A DNA stretch of 64,000 bases. It comes from Actinoplanes ianthinogenes (GTDB lineage Bacteria > Actinomycetota > Actinomycetes > Mycobacteriales > Micromonosporaceae). The notes under the pieces were generated by a model, which did no database searches, was not told the DNA's origin, and saw nothing but the letters and a program-made list of their open reading frames with translations. How positions within the stretch are numbered: position 1 is the stretch's first letter; every line of letters begins with the position of its first letter. Of this stretch, positions 7,950-16,763 are shown one piece after another. The DNA lies in assembly GCF_018324205.1 (NCBI RefSeq), contig NZ_AP023356.1:682001-746000 (forward strand). The letters run 5' to 3'. A program made the translations under genes and the position numbers.

Positions 7950-10900
7950 TTATGGGATGGTGAAGGTGCTGGTGTAGGGCTTGCGGATGGGGACGCCGCC
8001 GGGGCCGGTGCTGCTGACCTGGTCGACCGTGAGCGTGTAACCACCGGCCGCGAGCGGAGTGGCCGGCGTCCAGACCAGCGCGCCGGGAGTGGGCTCGGTG
8101 GTGACCCCGGAGACCGGCCCGGCCGGGCCGGCGACCGTTATCGACGCGCTGTAGTCGCTGCCGGTGGGCTGGATGTCGCGCTGGAAGGTGACGGTGACCG
8201 CGGAAGCGGTGGCGGCGGTGTTCACCACGACGGGGTCTCGCCAGTACTGGATGGCCAGGTGGGTGTCGGGGACCCCGGGGACGCCCCACTGGGTGGAGGT
8301 GTCGTCGACCAGCATGGTTTGCGTGATGCCGCCGTCGACGGTGACGCTGCGGTTGTTGGTGCCGGTTATCGAGCCCCAGTCCTCCACCGTCTCCCACCTG
8401 CCCCGGGTGTATTTGTACTGGACATCGGTGCCGTCGAGGACGGTGACGGTGGCTTCGTGGATGCCGTTGCCACGGTTGGTCATCGGTACCTTGCCGGGGT
8501 CCCACGGGCCGAGTTCGGTGATGTTGCCGGGGACGTACAGGGTGGCGTCCGGTGGGGTGCCGGGCGGGGCCAGGACTCGGAACGTGACGGCTACCGGGCG
8601 GACCGGGACGGTCAGGGCGGCGGGCAGGGTCACGGCGCTGCCGTCCGGGTTCCGGTACGCGAGGTGGCCGGTCACCGGGGCGGTGCGCGGGGACGGGCCG
8701 GTCGGGGTGACGTCGTAGGTGACGGTGAAGTCGGCGCCGGGGGCCAGCGAGGTGGCCGGGGTGCGCGGGGTGATCACCCAGCCGTCCGGGGCCGTCACCG
8801 AGCCGGACAGGGCGGTGATGGTCCCCGGGCCGGCGTTGTGGGCGGCCAGGACCAGGCGGCTGGTGGCGCCGGACTGGAGGCCGTCGGGGGCGGTCAGGGT
8901 CAGGTCGACGGCTGGCTGCTGCGCCACGGTGAGCGGGGTCCCGTCGTGCCGCACGGTGATCGCCTTGGCGCCGGTCACCTCGACGCTGAGCAGGTGTTTC
9001 GCCGCGTCGTAGGTGAACGGCACGCGACGACCGGCGGCCGTGACGACGTGCGGGCGGGAGACGCCGGCGAACTGGACCGTGTAGTGGCGGGTGCCGGCGG
9101 CGGGGCCGACGGTGAGCTCGGCACCGCGCTTGTTCTCGTCGTAGCGGACCGGCGTGCGGGTGTACTCGCCGGCCTGGTAGCCGAGGCCGTCGCCCGCGTC
9201 GTCGTAGACCAGCGTGCTGCCGGACGCGTGCGGGTAGGCGGTCAGGATCAGCCGGTCGGCGGGCTGGGCGGCGACGTTCGCGGCCGGCGGGGCGGTGAGC
9301 AGGATGCCGCCGGCGCGGACGTAGACCGGCATGTGATCCGGGGTCGCGGCGACGGTCCTGGTGGCCGGGCCGCGGAAGGTCTCGCCGGTGAAGAAGTCGG
9401 TCCAGGTGCCGGGCGGGAACCAGACCGGGGCGGTGGTGCTCAGGCCGGCCGCGGTCACCGGGGCGACCAGCAGCGAGTCGCCCAGCAGGTACTGGGTGTC
9501 GTGCCGGTACGCCTCGTCCAGCTCGGGCCACTGGAGGTACAGCGCCCGGGCCATCGGCATGCCGGTGTCGTAGTTCTGCCGGGCGGCCGTGTAGAGGTAC
9601 GGCACCAGGGACTCGCGCAGCCGGAGGAAGTCCGCGGCCGGCTTGCCGACCGTGTCGGAGTACTCCCAGGGCAGCCGGTCGCCGTGGTCGGAGTGCAGGC
9701 GCAGGATCGGCTGGAACGCGCCGAGCTGCACCCAGCGCAGGTACAGGTCGTCGGGCAGGTGCTTGCCGGCGAAGCTGCCGATGTCGTGGCTGACGTACGA
9801 CATCCCGATGCTCGCCTCGGCCGGCGTCATCGCGGCGGCGAAGGCGAGGGTGGCCCAGTCCGGGCGGGTGTCCCCGGTGAAGTGGACGGTGCTGCGGTGC
9901 TCGGCCCACGGGCCGGACGGGCCGGGCGTGGTGTAGTCGGGGAACGACGCCCCGATCCGGGAGAGCGAGAAACCGCGCCGGTCACGGGCGTCGCCGTCGC
10001 GGCGGTACAGCTCGTTGACCCAGCTGTCGGCGGTCAGGCCGGGCACCGTGACGCGGCTGTCGTCGCAGCAATAATCCAACCACCATTGGCGTACGCCCTG
10101 GTCTTCGAACGTCTTGTGCAGCGATGCGTAAGCCGCGGCCTGGTCCGGGTCGCTCCAGTCGAAGCGGTACGGGTTCGGCGCGAAACTGCTGGTGGCGGGC
10201 GTCAGTTTGCCTTTCGCGAGCGCCTGCGCGTCGGCGAACCGGGGGTCGTCGCCGGAGATCGCGGCGTGCACGTTGAGGGTGGCGTTGACGCCGAGCTTCG
10301 TCAGGTCGCCGAGGAACTCGTCCGGCTTGGGGAACAGGGTGGTGTTCCAGTTCCAGCCGGCCCACTGGTTCGGGGCCTTCCAGTCGGTGTCGATCACCAG
10401 CGAGTCGAGCGGCACCTTGTGCTCGGCGAACGCCGGGAGCAACCGGGTGCGGTAGTCCTCGGCGCTGTACGCCTGATATTTCGAGAACCAGGTGCCGAAC
10501 GCCCACTTCGGCGGCAGCACCGACGGGCCGGTGAGCGCGCGCAGGTCGGCCAGGCCGCGTGCGTAGTCGTGGCCGTACCCGAAGAGGTATCCGTCCTGGT
10601 AGGCGCCGGTCCGGGCGGGACGGGCGGCGACCCAGTCGCCGTTACGCAGGGCCGTTGCGGTGTCGTCGAGCAGGTACCAGCCGTCCCGGTGCAGCATCCC
10701 GGGGTGCAGTTTCAGATCCTCGACCGGGCCGGCCTGGCCGGCGTAGTAGTCGAGGCCGCGGTACCAGCCGCCGAGCGCGTCGGTCCGGGACGGATCGCCG
10801 AACGCCGGGTGCACGGTGACCGACCGGCCGCCGACGCGCAGGTCCAGGCTGGTGTTCGCGGGCGTGACCGGGCCGCTGTCCAGCCGGTAGCGCAAAGTCA

Positions 10901-11198
10901 CGGCGCTGGTGGTGACCCGCAGCTCGCCGCCGCGGGTGGAGGCGGTGAACCAGGTCTTCGGCGGGTCCCGGTCGACCGCGGTGAAGGTGGGCCGGTCCTC
11001 GAACGCGTCGTCGGCGGCGTATTCCAGCCGCAGCAGCGTGGCACTGAGCACCTGGACCCGCAGGTGACCGGCCCGCACGGTCTGACCGTGGGTCTGCGGC
11101 GCCCGGGGCGCGGCGAGCGCCGCGCCCGGGGTCACCACCAGAAGCAGTAGGAAGGCGAGCCAGGCCGCCGTCCGGGAGACGAAGCTTCGGGTCGACAC
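7950..11198 (-). CDS. Secreted GH31 alpha-glucosidase with NEW3 and CBM20 domains
   Basis: A roughly 1082-residue secreted glycosidase likely acting on alpha-glucans outside the cell. After a signal peptide (FLLLLVVTPGAALAAP) comes a GH31 N-terminal sandwich and barrel: nucleophile region WWLDYCCDD (about 375) and acid/base region HFTGDTRPDW (about 437), plus SHDIGSF and LRLHSDHGDR. Then follow the proximal/distal sandwiches, an NPCBM-associated NEW3-like domain (about 750-830), a CBM20 starch-binding domain (FRVLAPPGTPP; ITELGPWD, about 870-950) and a C-terminal Ig-like domain. I prefer the GTG at 11198, which gives a clean signal peptide; the frame is open to a GTG at 11240 but a promoter-like TTGACA lies inside that stretch. 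Confidence 0.9.
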   Translation of the reverse strand: MSTRSFVSRTAAWLAFLLLLVVTPGAALAAPRAPQTHGQTVRAGHLRVQVLSATLLRLEYAADDAFEDRPTFTAVDRDPPKTWFTASTRGGELRVTTSAVTLRYRLDSGPVTPANTSLDLRVGGRSVTVHPAFGDPSRTDALGGWYRGLDYYAGQAGPVEDLKLHPGMLHRDGWYLLDDTATALRNGDWVAARPARTGAYQDGYLFGYGHDYARGLADLRALTGPSVLPPKWAFGTWFSKYQAYSAEDYRTRLLPAFAEHKVPLDSLVIDTDWKAPNQWAGWNWNTTLFPKPDEFLGDLTKLGVNATLNVHAAISGDDPRFADAQALAKGKLTPATSSFAPNPYRFDWSDPDQAAAYASLHKTFEDQGVRQWWLDYCCDDSRVTVPGLTADSWVNELYRRDGDARDRRGFSLSRIGASFPDYTTPGPSGPWAEHRSTVHFTGDTRPDWATLAFAAAMTPAEASIGMSYVSHDIGSFAGKHLPDDLYLRWVQLGAFQPILRLHSDHGDRLPWEYSDTVGKPAADFLRLRESLVPYLYTAARQNYDTGMPMARALYLQWPELDEAYRHDTQYLLGDSLLVAPVTAAGLSTTAPVWFPPGTWTDFFTGETFRGPATRTVAATPDHMPVYVRAGGILLTAPPAANVAAQPADRLILTAYPHASGSTLVYDDAGDGLGYQAGEYTRTPVRYDENKRGAELTVGPAAGTRHYTVQFAGVSRPHVVTAAGRRVPFTYDAAKHLLSVEVTGAKAITVRHDGTPLTVAQQPAVDLTLTAPDGLQSGATSRLVLAAHNAGPGTITALSGSVTAPDGWVITPRTPATSLAPGADFTVTYDVTPTGPSPRTAPVTGHLAYRNPDGSAVTLPAALTVPVRPVAVTFRVLAPPGTPPDATLYVPGNITELGPWDPGKVPMTNRGNGIHEATVTVLDGTDVQYKYTRGRWETVEDWGSITGTNNRSVTVDGGITQTMLVDDTSTQWGVPGVPDTHLAIQYWRDPVVVNTAATASAVTVTFQRDIQPTGSDYSASITVAGPAGPVSGVTTEPTPGALVWTPATPLAAGGYTLTVDQVSSTGPGGVPIRKPYTSTFTIP

Positions 11199-11204
11199 GG
11201 AGCG

Positions 11205-11263
11205 AGCCTCTCGCCGCGACGAGACCGTGTCAATGGACACTCGTCGATTGCCGGTTCCGGAAC
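11205..11263 (-). promoter_or_regulatory. Putative promoter of the GH31 gene with GTTCCGGAAC palindrome
   Basis: On the minus strand a TTGACA (11228-11233) is followed after 17 bases by GAGGCT (11205-11210), a weak -10. The 10-bp perfect palindrome GTTCCGGAAC (11254-11263) sits 20 bases upstream of the -35. The same palindrome precedes an ATTGAC-type -35 at two other polysaccharide-enzyme genes in this window. Confidence 0.45.
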
Positions 11264-11304
11264 CAGGGGAGTGTGCTCACCTCGTACCAAAATCGGAATT
11301 TGAC

Positions 11305-11991
11305 TTAAATGGCCTGGTAAAGGGTGGTCCAGAAGTCGTGGAAAGCGCGGGTCGAGTCCGGCGTGGACGCGCCGACCTGGGTGAGCAGGATCCCGACCAG
11401 ACGATTCTCCGGGTCGGCGTAGGTGGAGGTGCCGCTGCCGCCGTCCCAGCCGAACTGGCCGACCGGCGCGTAGTCGCCGCGGTAGGTGCGCACCGCCATC
11501 CCGAAGCCCCAGCCGCCGTGCTGACCCTGGCCGAACGAGATGTGCACGTTGTCCCGCGCCATCGCGGTCCGGGCGGCCTCCTGCGCGGGGGTGAGCCGGT
11601 TGGTGGTCATCAGCTCGACGGCGGGCCGGGACAGGATCCGCTCGCCGCGGTGCAGTCCGCCGTCGAGCAGCATCCGGAAATAGGCGAGGTAGTCGTCGGC
11701 GGTGGAGTTGAGCCCGCCGCCACCGCCCGCGAACGCCGGCGGCGCGCTGTGCCGCCCGCCGTCGGCCGGGTCCCAGACGTGGAACTCGCCGGTCTGCGGA
11801 TCCGGGGCGTACAGCGGCGGCAGCCGGTGGAGGTCGGCGGCCGGTACGTGGAAACCGGTGTCCCTCATGCCGAGCGGCTCGAAGATCCGCTCGCGCAGGA
11901 ACTCCTCGAACGGCCGGCCGGTGACCCGCGCGACGAGCACGCCGGCCAGATCGCTGGCGATCTGGTACTGCCAGCGCTCGCCGGGCCAATG
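11305..11991 (-). pseudogene. 5'-truncated serine hydrolase (class C beta-lactamase family)
   Basis: Only the C-terminal half of a beta-lactamase/esterase-type serine hydrolase remains. Recognisable homology starts at HWPGERW (about 11991) and continues through YQIASDLAG, a typical PLGMRDTGF motif and GGSGT near the end. The roughly 150 N-terminal residues with the SxxK nucleophile are missing: upstream the same frame continues without a good start or any family motif until the TetR gene. An internal ATG at 11940 could allow translation of a catalytically dead fragment. It lies between GH31 and the TetR/efflux pair, so a deletion or rearrangement has occurred here. Confidence 0.7.
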
Positions 11992-12039
11992 ACGAGTGCG
12001 GCAACGACGGATAACCCGACGGTTATCGGCCGCCGGCCG

Positions 12040-12612
12040 TCAGCGTTGCAGGACGCTGTGCGCGATGTCGCGGGCGACGCCGGCCAGCTCCGCGTCGGTG
12101 ACCGTGAGCCCGCGCGAGGCCATCAGCACGATGTTGACGCTGAGCAGGGCGGAACGGACCCGCAGCGTCTCCTCGAGGGAGGCGTCCGGCCCGGTCACGA
12201 TGTCGAACAGCTCGGTCATCTTGCCGAACGCGTTCTCCCGCCCCTGCTGCTGGTGCAGGTCACGCACCACGTGCTGGTTGGCCATGGCGAACTTCATGGC
12301 GGCCATCCCGCTGCCGACGCCGAGCTCGACCATCCGGTCGACGACCTGGGCCCGCAGCTCCGGGCCGGGCGGCTGCTCGCGGGCCCAGCCGACGAGCTCG
12401 TCCAGCGCGTCCAGGTGGGCCTGGAAGATCGACAGGACGATGCTCTCCTTGCTGCTGTAGTGGTAGTAGAGCGCCGCCTTGGTGATGCCGAGCCGCTCGG
12501 CGATCTCGCGCAGGGAGGTCGCCTCGTAGCCCCGCTCGGTGAACAGCTCGATGGCCACCTTGCGGATCTCGGCCTTGGTGTCGACGCCTCGCCGCTGTCC
12601 TGCCGCACCCAT
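12040..12612 (-). CDS. TetR-family repressor of the adjacent efflux gene
   Basis: A 190-residue regulator. The N-terminal helix-turn-helix (about residues 15-55) contains the family pattern ATSLREIAERLGITKAALYYHY; the rest is the helical ligand-binding domain. The ATG at 12612 is preceded by AAGGGAAG; a GTG 18 bases upstream overlaps that ribosome site and is less likely. It diverges from a DHA2 efflux pump across about 130 bases that carry two copies of a dyad, so it very probably represses both genes and is released by a pump substrate. Ligand unknown. Confidence 0.9.
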   Translation of the reverse strand: MGAAGQRRGVDTKAEIRKVAIELFTERGYEATSLREIAERLGITKAALYYHYSSKESIVLSIFQAHLDALDELVGWAREQPPGPELRAQVVDRMVELGVGSGMAAMKFAMANQHVVRDLHQQQGRENAFGKMTELFDIVTGPDASLEETLRVRSALLSVNIVLMASRGLTVTDAELAGVARDIAHSVLQR

Positions 12613-12677
12613 CGCTGTTCTTCCCTTCACGCATCCGCCGCCGTGCCGATCCTCACGGTGACCGGCCCGTTTGCCAA

Positions 12678-12716
12678 CTTACCGTGCGGCAAGTAGGCTA
12701 CTAACCGGCCGGTAAG
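12678..12716. promoter_or_regulatory. Twin operator dyads between TetR and efflux genes
   Basis: Two 16-bp dyads of the same form, CTtACCG-NN-CGGtAAG: 12678-12693 (CTTACCGTGCGGCAAG) and 12701-12716 (CTAACCGGCCGGTAAG). Each has six of seven arm pairs and their centres are 23 bp apart. They sit 25-65 bases before the efflux ATG and 66-104 before the TetR ATG, the usual place for a TetR autorepressor site. Confidence 0.75.
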
Positions 12717-12741
12717 TAAGACTACCGAAGGATGCCCTGCC

Positions 12742-14274
12742 GTGACCACACCAACCCGCTTCACTCACCGCGAGATCATGGTGACGATGAGCGGCCTCGT
12801 CATCGCGATGCTGCTCGCCATGCTCGACAACATGATCGTGGCCCCCGCGCTGCCCACGATCGTCGGCGACCTCCACGGCCTGAACCATCTGGCCTGGGTG
12901 ACCACCGGCTACATCCTGGCCTCGACCGTCGCCACCCCGATCTGGGGCAAGCTCGGTGACCTGATGGGCCGCCGGATCACCTTCCTCTCCTCGATCGCGA
13001 TCTTCCTGATCGGCTCGGCGCTCTGCGGCATGTCGCAGAACATGGGCGAGCTGATCGCGTTCCGGGCCGTGCAGGGCCTGGGCGCCGGCGGCCTGATGGT
13101 CGGCGTCATGGCGGTCCTCGCCGACATCGTCCCGCCGCGCGAGCGCGGCAAGTACCAGGGCGTGATGATGGCGGTCATGCCGGTCGCCATGATCGGTGGC
13201 CCGCTGGTCGGCGGCTTCATCACCGACAACCTGAACTGGCGCTGGGCGTTCTACGTCAACCTGCCGCTCGGCGTCGTCGCCCTCGCGGTCTGCTGGTTCG
13301 TGCTGGCCAAGCTGCCCCGCGGCAAGGGTCAGGTCCGCATCGACTGGTTCGGCGCCGGCCTGCTCAGCGCCTGGATCACCACGCTGGTCCTGATCACCAC
13401 CTGGGGCGGCAGCGAGTACGCCTGGTCCTCCCCGCAGATCCTCGGCCTGGCCGCGGTCACCCTGATCGCCTTCGCCGCCTTCGTCGCGGTCGAGCGCCGC
13501 GCCGCCGAGCCGATCATGCCGCTGTCGGTGTTCGCCAACCGCAACTTCACCCTGGCCGGCGTGCTCAGCCTGATCGTCGGGTTCGCCATGTTCGGCGGCA
13601 TCACCCTGCTCCCCCAGTTCCAGCAGTACGTGCAGGGCTCCTCGGCCACCAACAGCGGCCTGCTGCTGATGCCGATGATGCTCTCCGCCATGGTGGTCTC
13701 CCTGGTCGGCGGCCAGGTGATCACCCGCACCGGCAGGTACCGGGCGCTGCCCATCGCCGGCACCGTCCTGATGACCGCCGGGCTGGCCCTGTTCGCCACC
13801 ATGGACACCGGCACCTCGCGGTTCACCACCGGTGTGTTCATGGCGATCCTCGGCGCCGGCATGGGCTGCCTGATGCAGACCACCATGCTGATCGCGCAGA
13901 ACAGCTCGCCGGTCCAGTCGATCGGCGCGGCGACCGGCGCCGCCACCTTCCTGCGCAACATGGGTGGCTCGCTCGGCGTCTCGCTGCTCACCACGCTCTA
14001 CACCAACCACCTGATCGACTCACTCGGCGGCAGCGGGCAGAGCGCGCAGTCGGCGGGCGGCATGACCCCGGCCATGCTGCGCAGTCTGCCTGAGAACGTG
14101 CGGCATGCCTTTTCCGTCGCCGTCAGCGACGGTGTCAGCGCCGCCTTCACCTGGGGCGCCGTCGCGGCCGCGGCCGGCATCGTCGTCGCGCTGTTCATCA
14201 AGCACGTGCCGCTGCGCGGGTTCGCCGACGCACCGAAGCCCGAGCCGGCCGCCGAGGCGCTTCAGAACGCGTAG
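12742..14274 (+). CDS. DHA2-type (14-TMS) MFS efflux transporter
   Basis: A 510-residue EmrB/QacA-type drug:proton antiporter in the membrane. Seen: opening helix with MLDNMIVAPALPTIVGDL (motif D1 of DHA2 proteins), GKLGDLMGRR (motif A), the RAVQGLGAGG loop (motif B) and GGPLVGGFITD (motif C), then helices up to residue 490 for a total of about 14. It is controlled by the divergent TetR gene. Substrate cannot be read from sequence. The last 13 bases overlap the convergent Spl-like gene. Confidence 0.9.
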   Translation: MTTPTRFTHREIMVTMSGLVIAMLLAMLDNMIVAPALPTIVGDLHGLNHLAWVTTGYILASTVATPIWGKLGDLMGRRITFLSSIAIFLIGSALCGMSQNMGELIAFRAVQGLGAGGLMVGVMAVLADIVPPRERGKYQGVMMAVMPVAMIGGPLVGGFITDNLNWRWAFYVNLPLGVVALAVCWFVLAKLPRGKGQVRIDWFGAGLLSAWITTLVLITTWGGSEYAWSSPQILGLAAVTLIAFAAFVAVERRAAEPIMPLSVFANRNFTLAGVLSLIVGFAMFGGITLLPQFQQYVQGSSATNSGLLLMPMMLSAMVVSLVGGQVITRTGRYRALPIAGTVLMTAGLALFATMDTGTSRFTTGVFMAILGAGMGCLMQTTMLIAQNSSPVQSIGAATGAATFLRNMGGSLGVSLLTTLYTNHLIDSLGGSGQSAQSAGGMTPAMLRSLPENVRHAFSVAVSDGVSAAFTWGAVAAAAGIVVALFIKHVPLRGFADAPKPEPAAEALQNA

Positions 14275-15323
14275 CGGACCCGGCAACAGGGGATCACGGT
14301 AGCGATCAGATCGAGGAGGGCCGCCACGTGGCGGCCCTTCTCGCCGGTGCGGTAGCGGACGTTCCAGGAACCGTTCTGCGAGCGTTTCGGCTGCTGGAGG
14401 TCGGGGCGCCAGATCAGCTCCTCGGCCTTCGGATGCCAGCCCAGGTTCACCTCGTGCAGCTCGCGGTTGTGGGTCAGAAAGATGACCTCGGCCGCGAGCT
14501 GCTGTTTTGCGGCCGGCCCGAGGCGAGCGTCGAGCTCGGCGAGCAGGTCCGCCCAGTCGGCGAGCCAGCCGTCCCGGACCACGACCGGGCTGAAGTTGAG
14601 GTGCACCTCGTAACCGGCCGCGACGAAATCGTCGATCGCGCCGATCCGCTCCGCGATCGGGGAGGTGCGGATGTCCAGGATCTTGGCATCTCGCGGCGGC
14701 ATCAGCGAAAACCGGATTCGGGTACGCCCACCCGGCGCCCAGTCGAGCATCTCCCGGTTCACGTGCTTGGTGGCGAACGACGCCTTCGCATTCGGCATCC
14801 AGCGGAACAGTTCCACCAGGTCACGCACGTTGTCGCTGATCCGTGCGTCGACGCTGCAATCCGAGTTCTCCCCGATGTCGTAGACCCAGGCGTACGGATC
14901 GCACTCGTTCGGCGTGGTCTTGGTCCCCTGCCGGGCCGCGTGCCGCTGCACGTACCCGGCGATCTTGTCGATGTTGGCGAACACCGTGATCGGGTTGCTG
15001 TAGCCCTTGTGCCGCGGGACGTAGCAATACGCGCAGGCCATCGCGCACCCGTTCGCGGTGGACGGGGCGATGAAGTCGGCGGACCGCCCGTTCGGCCGCG
15101 CGGTCAGCGTCTTCTTGACCCCGAGGACCAGGGCCTCCCGCTTGATCCGCACCCACCGGTTGACGTTGGTCTCGTCGCCGTACAGCTCCGGGATCCGGTT
15201 GTGGCTCTCCACCTCGACGAGCTGCGCCTGCGGGAAACGCGCCAGGATCTCCTTGCCACGGGGCAGCACGGCCGCGGCGGGCTCGACGTAGATCCGGCGG
15301 ATGTCCAGCAGCTCACCAGTCAT
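14262..15323 (-). CDS. Spore photoproduct lyase-like radical SAM protein
   Basis: A 353-residue member of the actinobacterial spore-photoproduct-lyase family. The radical SAM cluster motif CxxxCxxC is at C93, C97 and C100 (within NGCAMACAYC), followed by YVPRHKGYSNPI, and later INTE-like regions TKHVNREML and IRFSLMPP typical of the family. Bacillus SplB repairs the UV thymine dimer of spores; whether this protein does is not certain, since many actinobacterial homologues are untested. The ATG at 15323 overlaps by four bases the stop of the membrane protein upstream, indicating an operon. Confidence 0.85.
   Translation of the reverse strand: MTGELLDIRRIYVEPAAAVLPRGKEILARFPQAQLVEVESHNRIPELYGDETNVNRWVRIKREALVLGVKKTLTARPNGRSADFIAPSTANGCAMACAYCYVPRHKGYSNPITVFANIDKIAGYVQRHAARQGTKTTPNECDPYAWVYDIGENSDCSVDARISDNVRDLVELFRWMPNAKASFATKHVNREMLDWAPGGRTRIRFSLMPPRDAKILDIRTSPIAERIGAIDDFVAAGYEVHLNFSPVVVRDGWLADWADLLAELDARLGPAAKQQLAAEVIFLTHNRELHEVNLGWHPKAEELIWRPDLQQPKRSQNGSWNVRYRTGEKGRHVAALLDLIATVIPCCRVRYAF
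14317..14338 (+). terminator. Hairpin downstream of efflux gene, inside Spl coding region
   Basis: Nine-base arms (AGGGCCGCC / GGCGGCCCT) around ACGT, followed by TCTC. It begins 43 bases after the efflux stop. It lies inside the antisense Spl-like coding region (its C-terminal codons), so coding sequence would double as terminator. Confidence 0.45.
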
Positions 15324-16057
15324 GGCCTGCGCATATTACTCCCGCGCACGGCGTCGGCCACCTCACACACGCCGTCCGGGTCGTAGACCGGGATCGCGTG
15401 GGCCGCCATGTCCGGCCGGTGGAGGGCCGCGCGGGGCAGATAGTCCGCGCAGGCCACCCGCCACAGCACGGCGAGCTCGGACACCTCCTCGGCGGGCACG
15501 TCCCAGAAGTCCGCCACCTGGGCCGTCGTCCACCAGTGCTCGATGGTGACGTGCGACTTGACGACGACCTTCGCCGTGGTGACCGGCACCTCGATCTCGC
15601 GGAACTCCTCGGCCACCCGGTCCGCGGACTGGCGTCCCAGCGGGGTGTGCTCGTCCGCCTCGCACCGGATCTCGCCGCTCTCCGCGGTCACCACGACCGC
15701 GACGCCGATCTGCCGGCCCAGCTTCCACCGCTCCTCGACCGCGATGGCGCGTACCTCGTCCCACGGCACCAGGTGCCTGCGCCAGCCGCGGGTGAGAGCC
15801 AGGCCGCCCGGCTCCAGGTCCAGGCGGCGCACCGCGCGGAAGTCGCCGGCCACCATCGCCACCATGCCGCTCGCCGCCGCCACGGCCGCCAGCGCGAGGA
15901 TCACCCCGGCGGTCCGCCACATCGCCGGGGCGCCGAACACCAACCCGATCACCGGAAGGATGACGACGCCTGCGGCGAGCGCGAGATAGCCCGCACAGCC
16001 CAGGGAACCGACGAGCCTGCCGGCGGTGGCCTTCCACAAACTCGGCACGAACACCAT
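15320..16057 (-). CDS. Membrane protein with PH-like domain, unknown function
   Basis: A 245-residue protein with two or three N-terminal hydrophobic helices (about residues 12-75) and then a segment resembling bacterial PH-like domains (LDLEPGGLALTRG, LVPWDEVRAIAVEE), where a beta-rich fold follows membrane helices. The C-terminal third (about 160-245) contains WWTTAQVADFWDVPAEEV, which looks helix-turn-helix-like but is not assigned. It overlaps the Spl-like gene by four bases (stop/start), so the two are co-translated. Function not known. Confidence 0.7.
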   Translation of the reverse strand: MVFVPSLWKATAGRLVGSLGCAGYLALAAGVVILPVIGLVFGAPAMWRTAGVILALAAVAAASGMVAMVAGDFRAVRRLDLEPGGLALTRGWRRHLVPWDEVRAIAVEERWKLGRQIGVAVVVTAESGEIRCEADEHTPLGRQSADRVAEEFREIEVPVTTAKVVVKSHVTIEHWWTTAQVADFWDVPAEEVSELAVLWRVACADYLPRAALHRPDMAAHAIPVYDPDGVCEVADAVRGSNMRRP

Positions 16058-16103
16058 GAGGACACCCTAAGCGCCACTGACCAACGAGCGGTTCTGCGAC
16101 ATC

Positions 16104-16739
16104 ATGGCGAACATGCGTCGATGGGTCGCGCCGGCCGTCGCCGGCGGGTTGCTCGTGTGGACCGCGCTGGCGACGCCGCTGAGTGTCGCGATCGGGGAGT
16201 ACTTCGCGTACTACGACCCGCAGTCGGACCCGGAACGGCTGGAGTACCACCGCGACCTGGCGGCGCACGTGTACACGGCCGGGCACTGGTTCGGGCAGTT
16301 CGTCGCGGCGTTCGCCGGCGCCTGGGTGGTCACCCGCTCGGGGTCCTACCGCCGGGCGGCTCTCGCCGGCCTGTTGCTCGGCCTGGGCACCGGGGCGGTG
16401 GCGATCGCCGCCGGGGTGGGCGCGATGCGGACACACGGTTACCCGAGTGTGGCGCCGGACCCGACCATGCTGTCGGTGCCGTCGGTGCGCTGGTGCCTGC
16501 TGGCCAGCCTCGCGTGTTTTCCCTTGTGGGCGGTGATCGGCGCGGCGATCGCCAGGATGACCCGCGGCGGAGCGCCGCTCGCGATCACGGCGACGTTCCT
16601 GGTCGTGCCCGCGACCAGCCATCCGGTGGCGATCTGGCTGATCGCCACCTACTCCCGGGCGGCGCCGCTGATGCCGGCGTTGCTGCTCGTCCTGGCCACG
16701 GTGCTGGTCGCGGTGAGTCGACGGGCTCGACCACACTGA
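16104..16739 (+). CDS. Uncharacterised membrane protein
   Basis: A 211-residue protein with five or six hydrophobic helices (about 8-30, 57-75, 82-105, 133-155, 160-175, 185-205) and one extracytoplasmic loop EYFAYYDPQSDPERLEYHRD rich in acidic and aromatic residues. No family recognised. It starts at ATG 16104 (an alternative ATG is nine bases on) and diverges from the PH-like gene. The next gene, a lipoprotein hydrolase, follows after 24 bases in the same direction. Confidence 0.6.
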   Translation: MANMRRWVAPAVAGGLLVWTALATPLSVAIGEYFAYYDPQSDPERLEYHRDLAAHVYTAGHWFGQFVAAFAGAWVVTRSGSYRRAALAGLLLGLGTGAVAIAAGVGAMRTHGYPSVAPDPTMLSVPSVRWCLLASLACFPLWAVIGAAIARMTRGGAPLAITATFLVVPATSHPVAIWLIATYSRAAPLMPALLLVLATVLVAVSRRARPH

Positions 16740-16763
16740 ACGAAGCCGACCGAGGGGAGCCCC

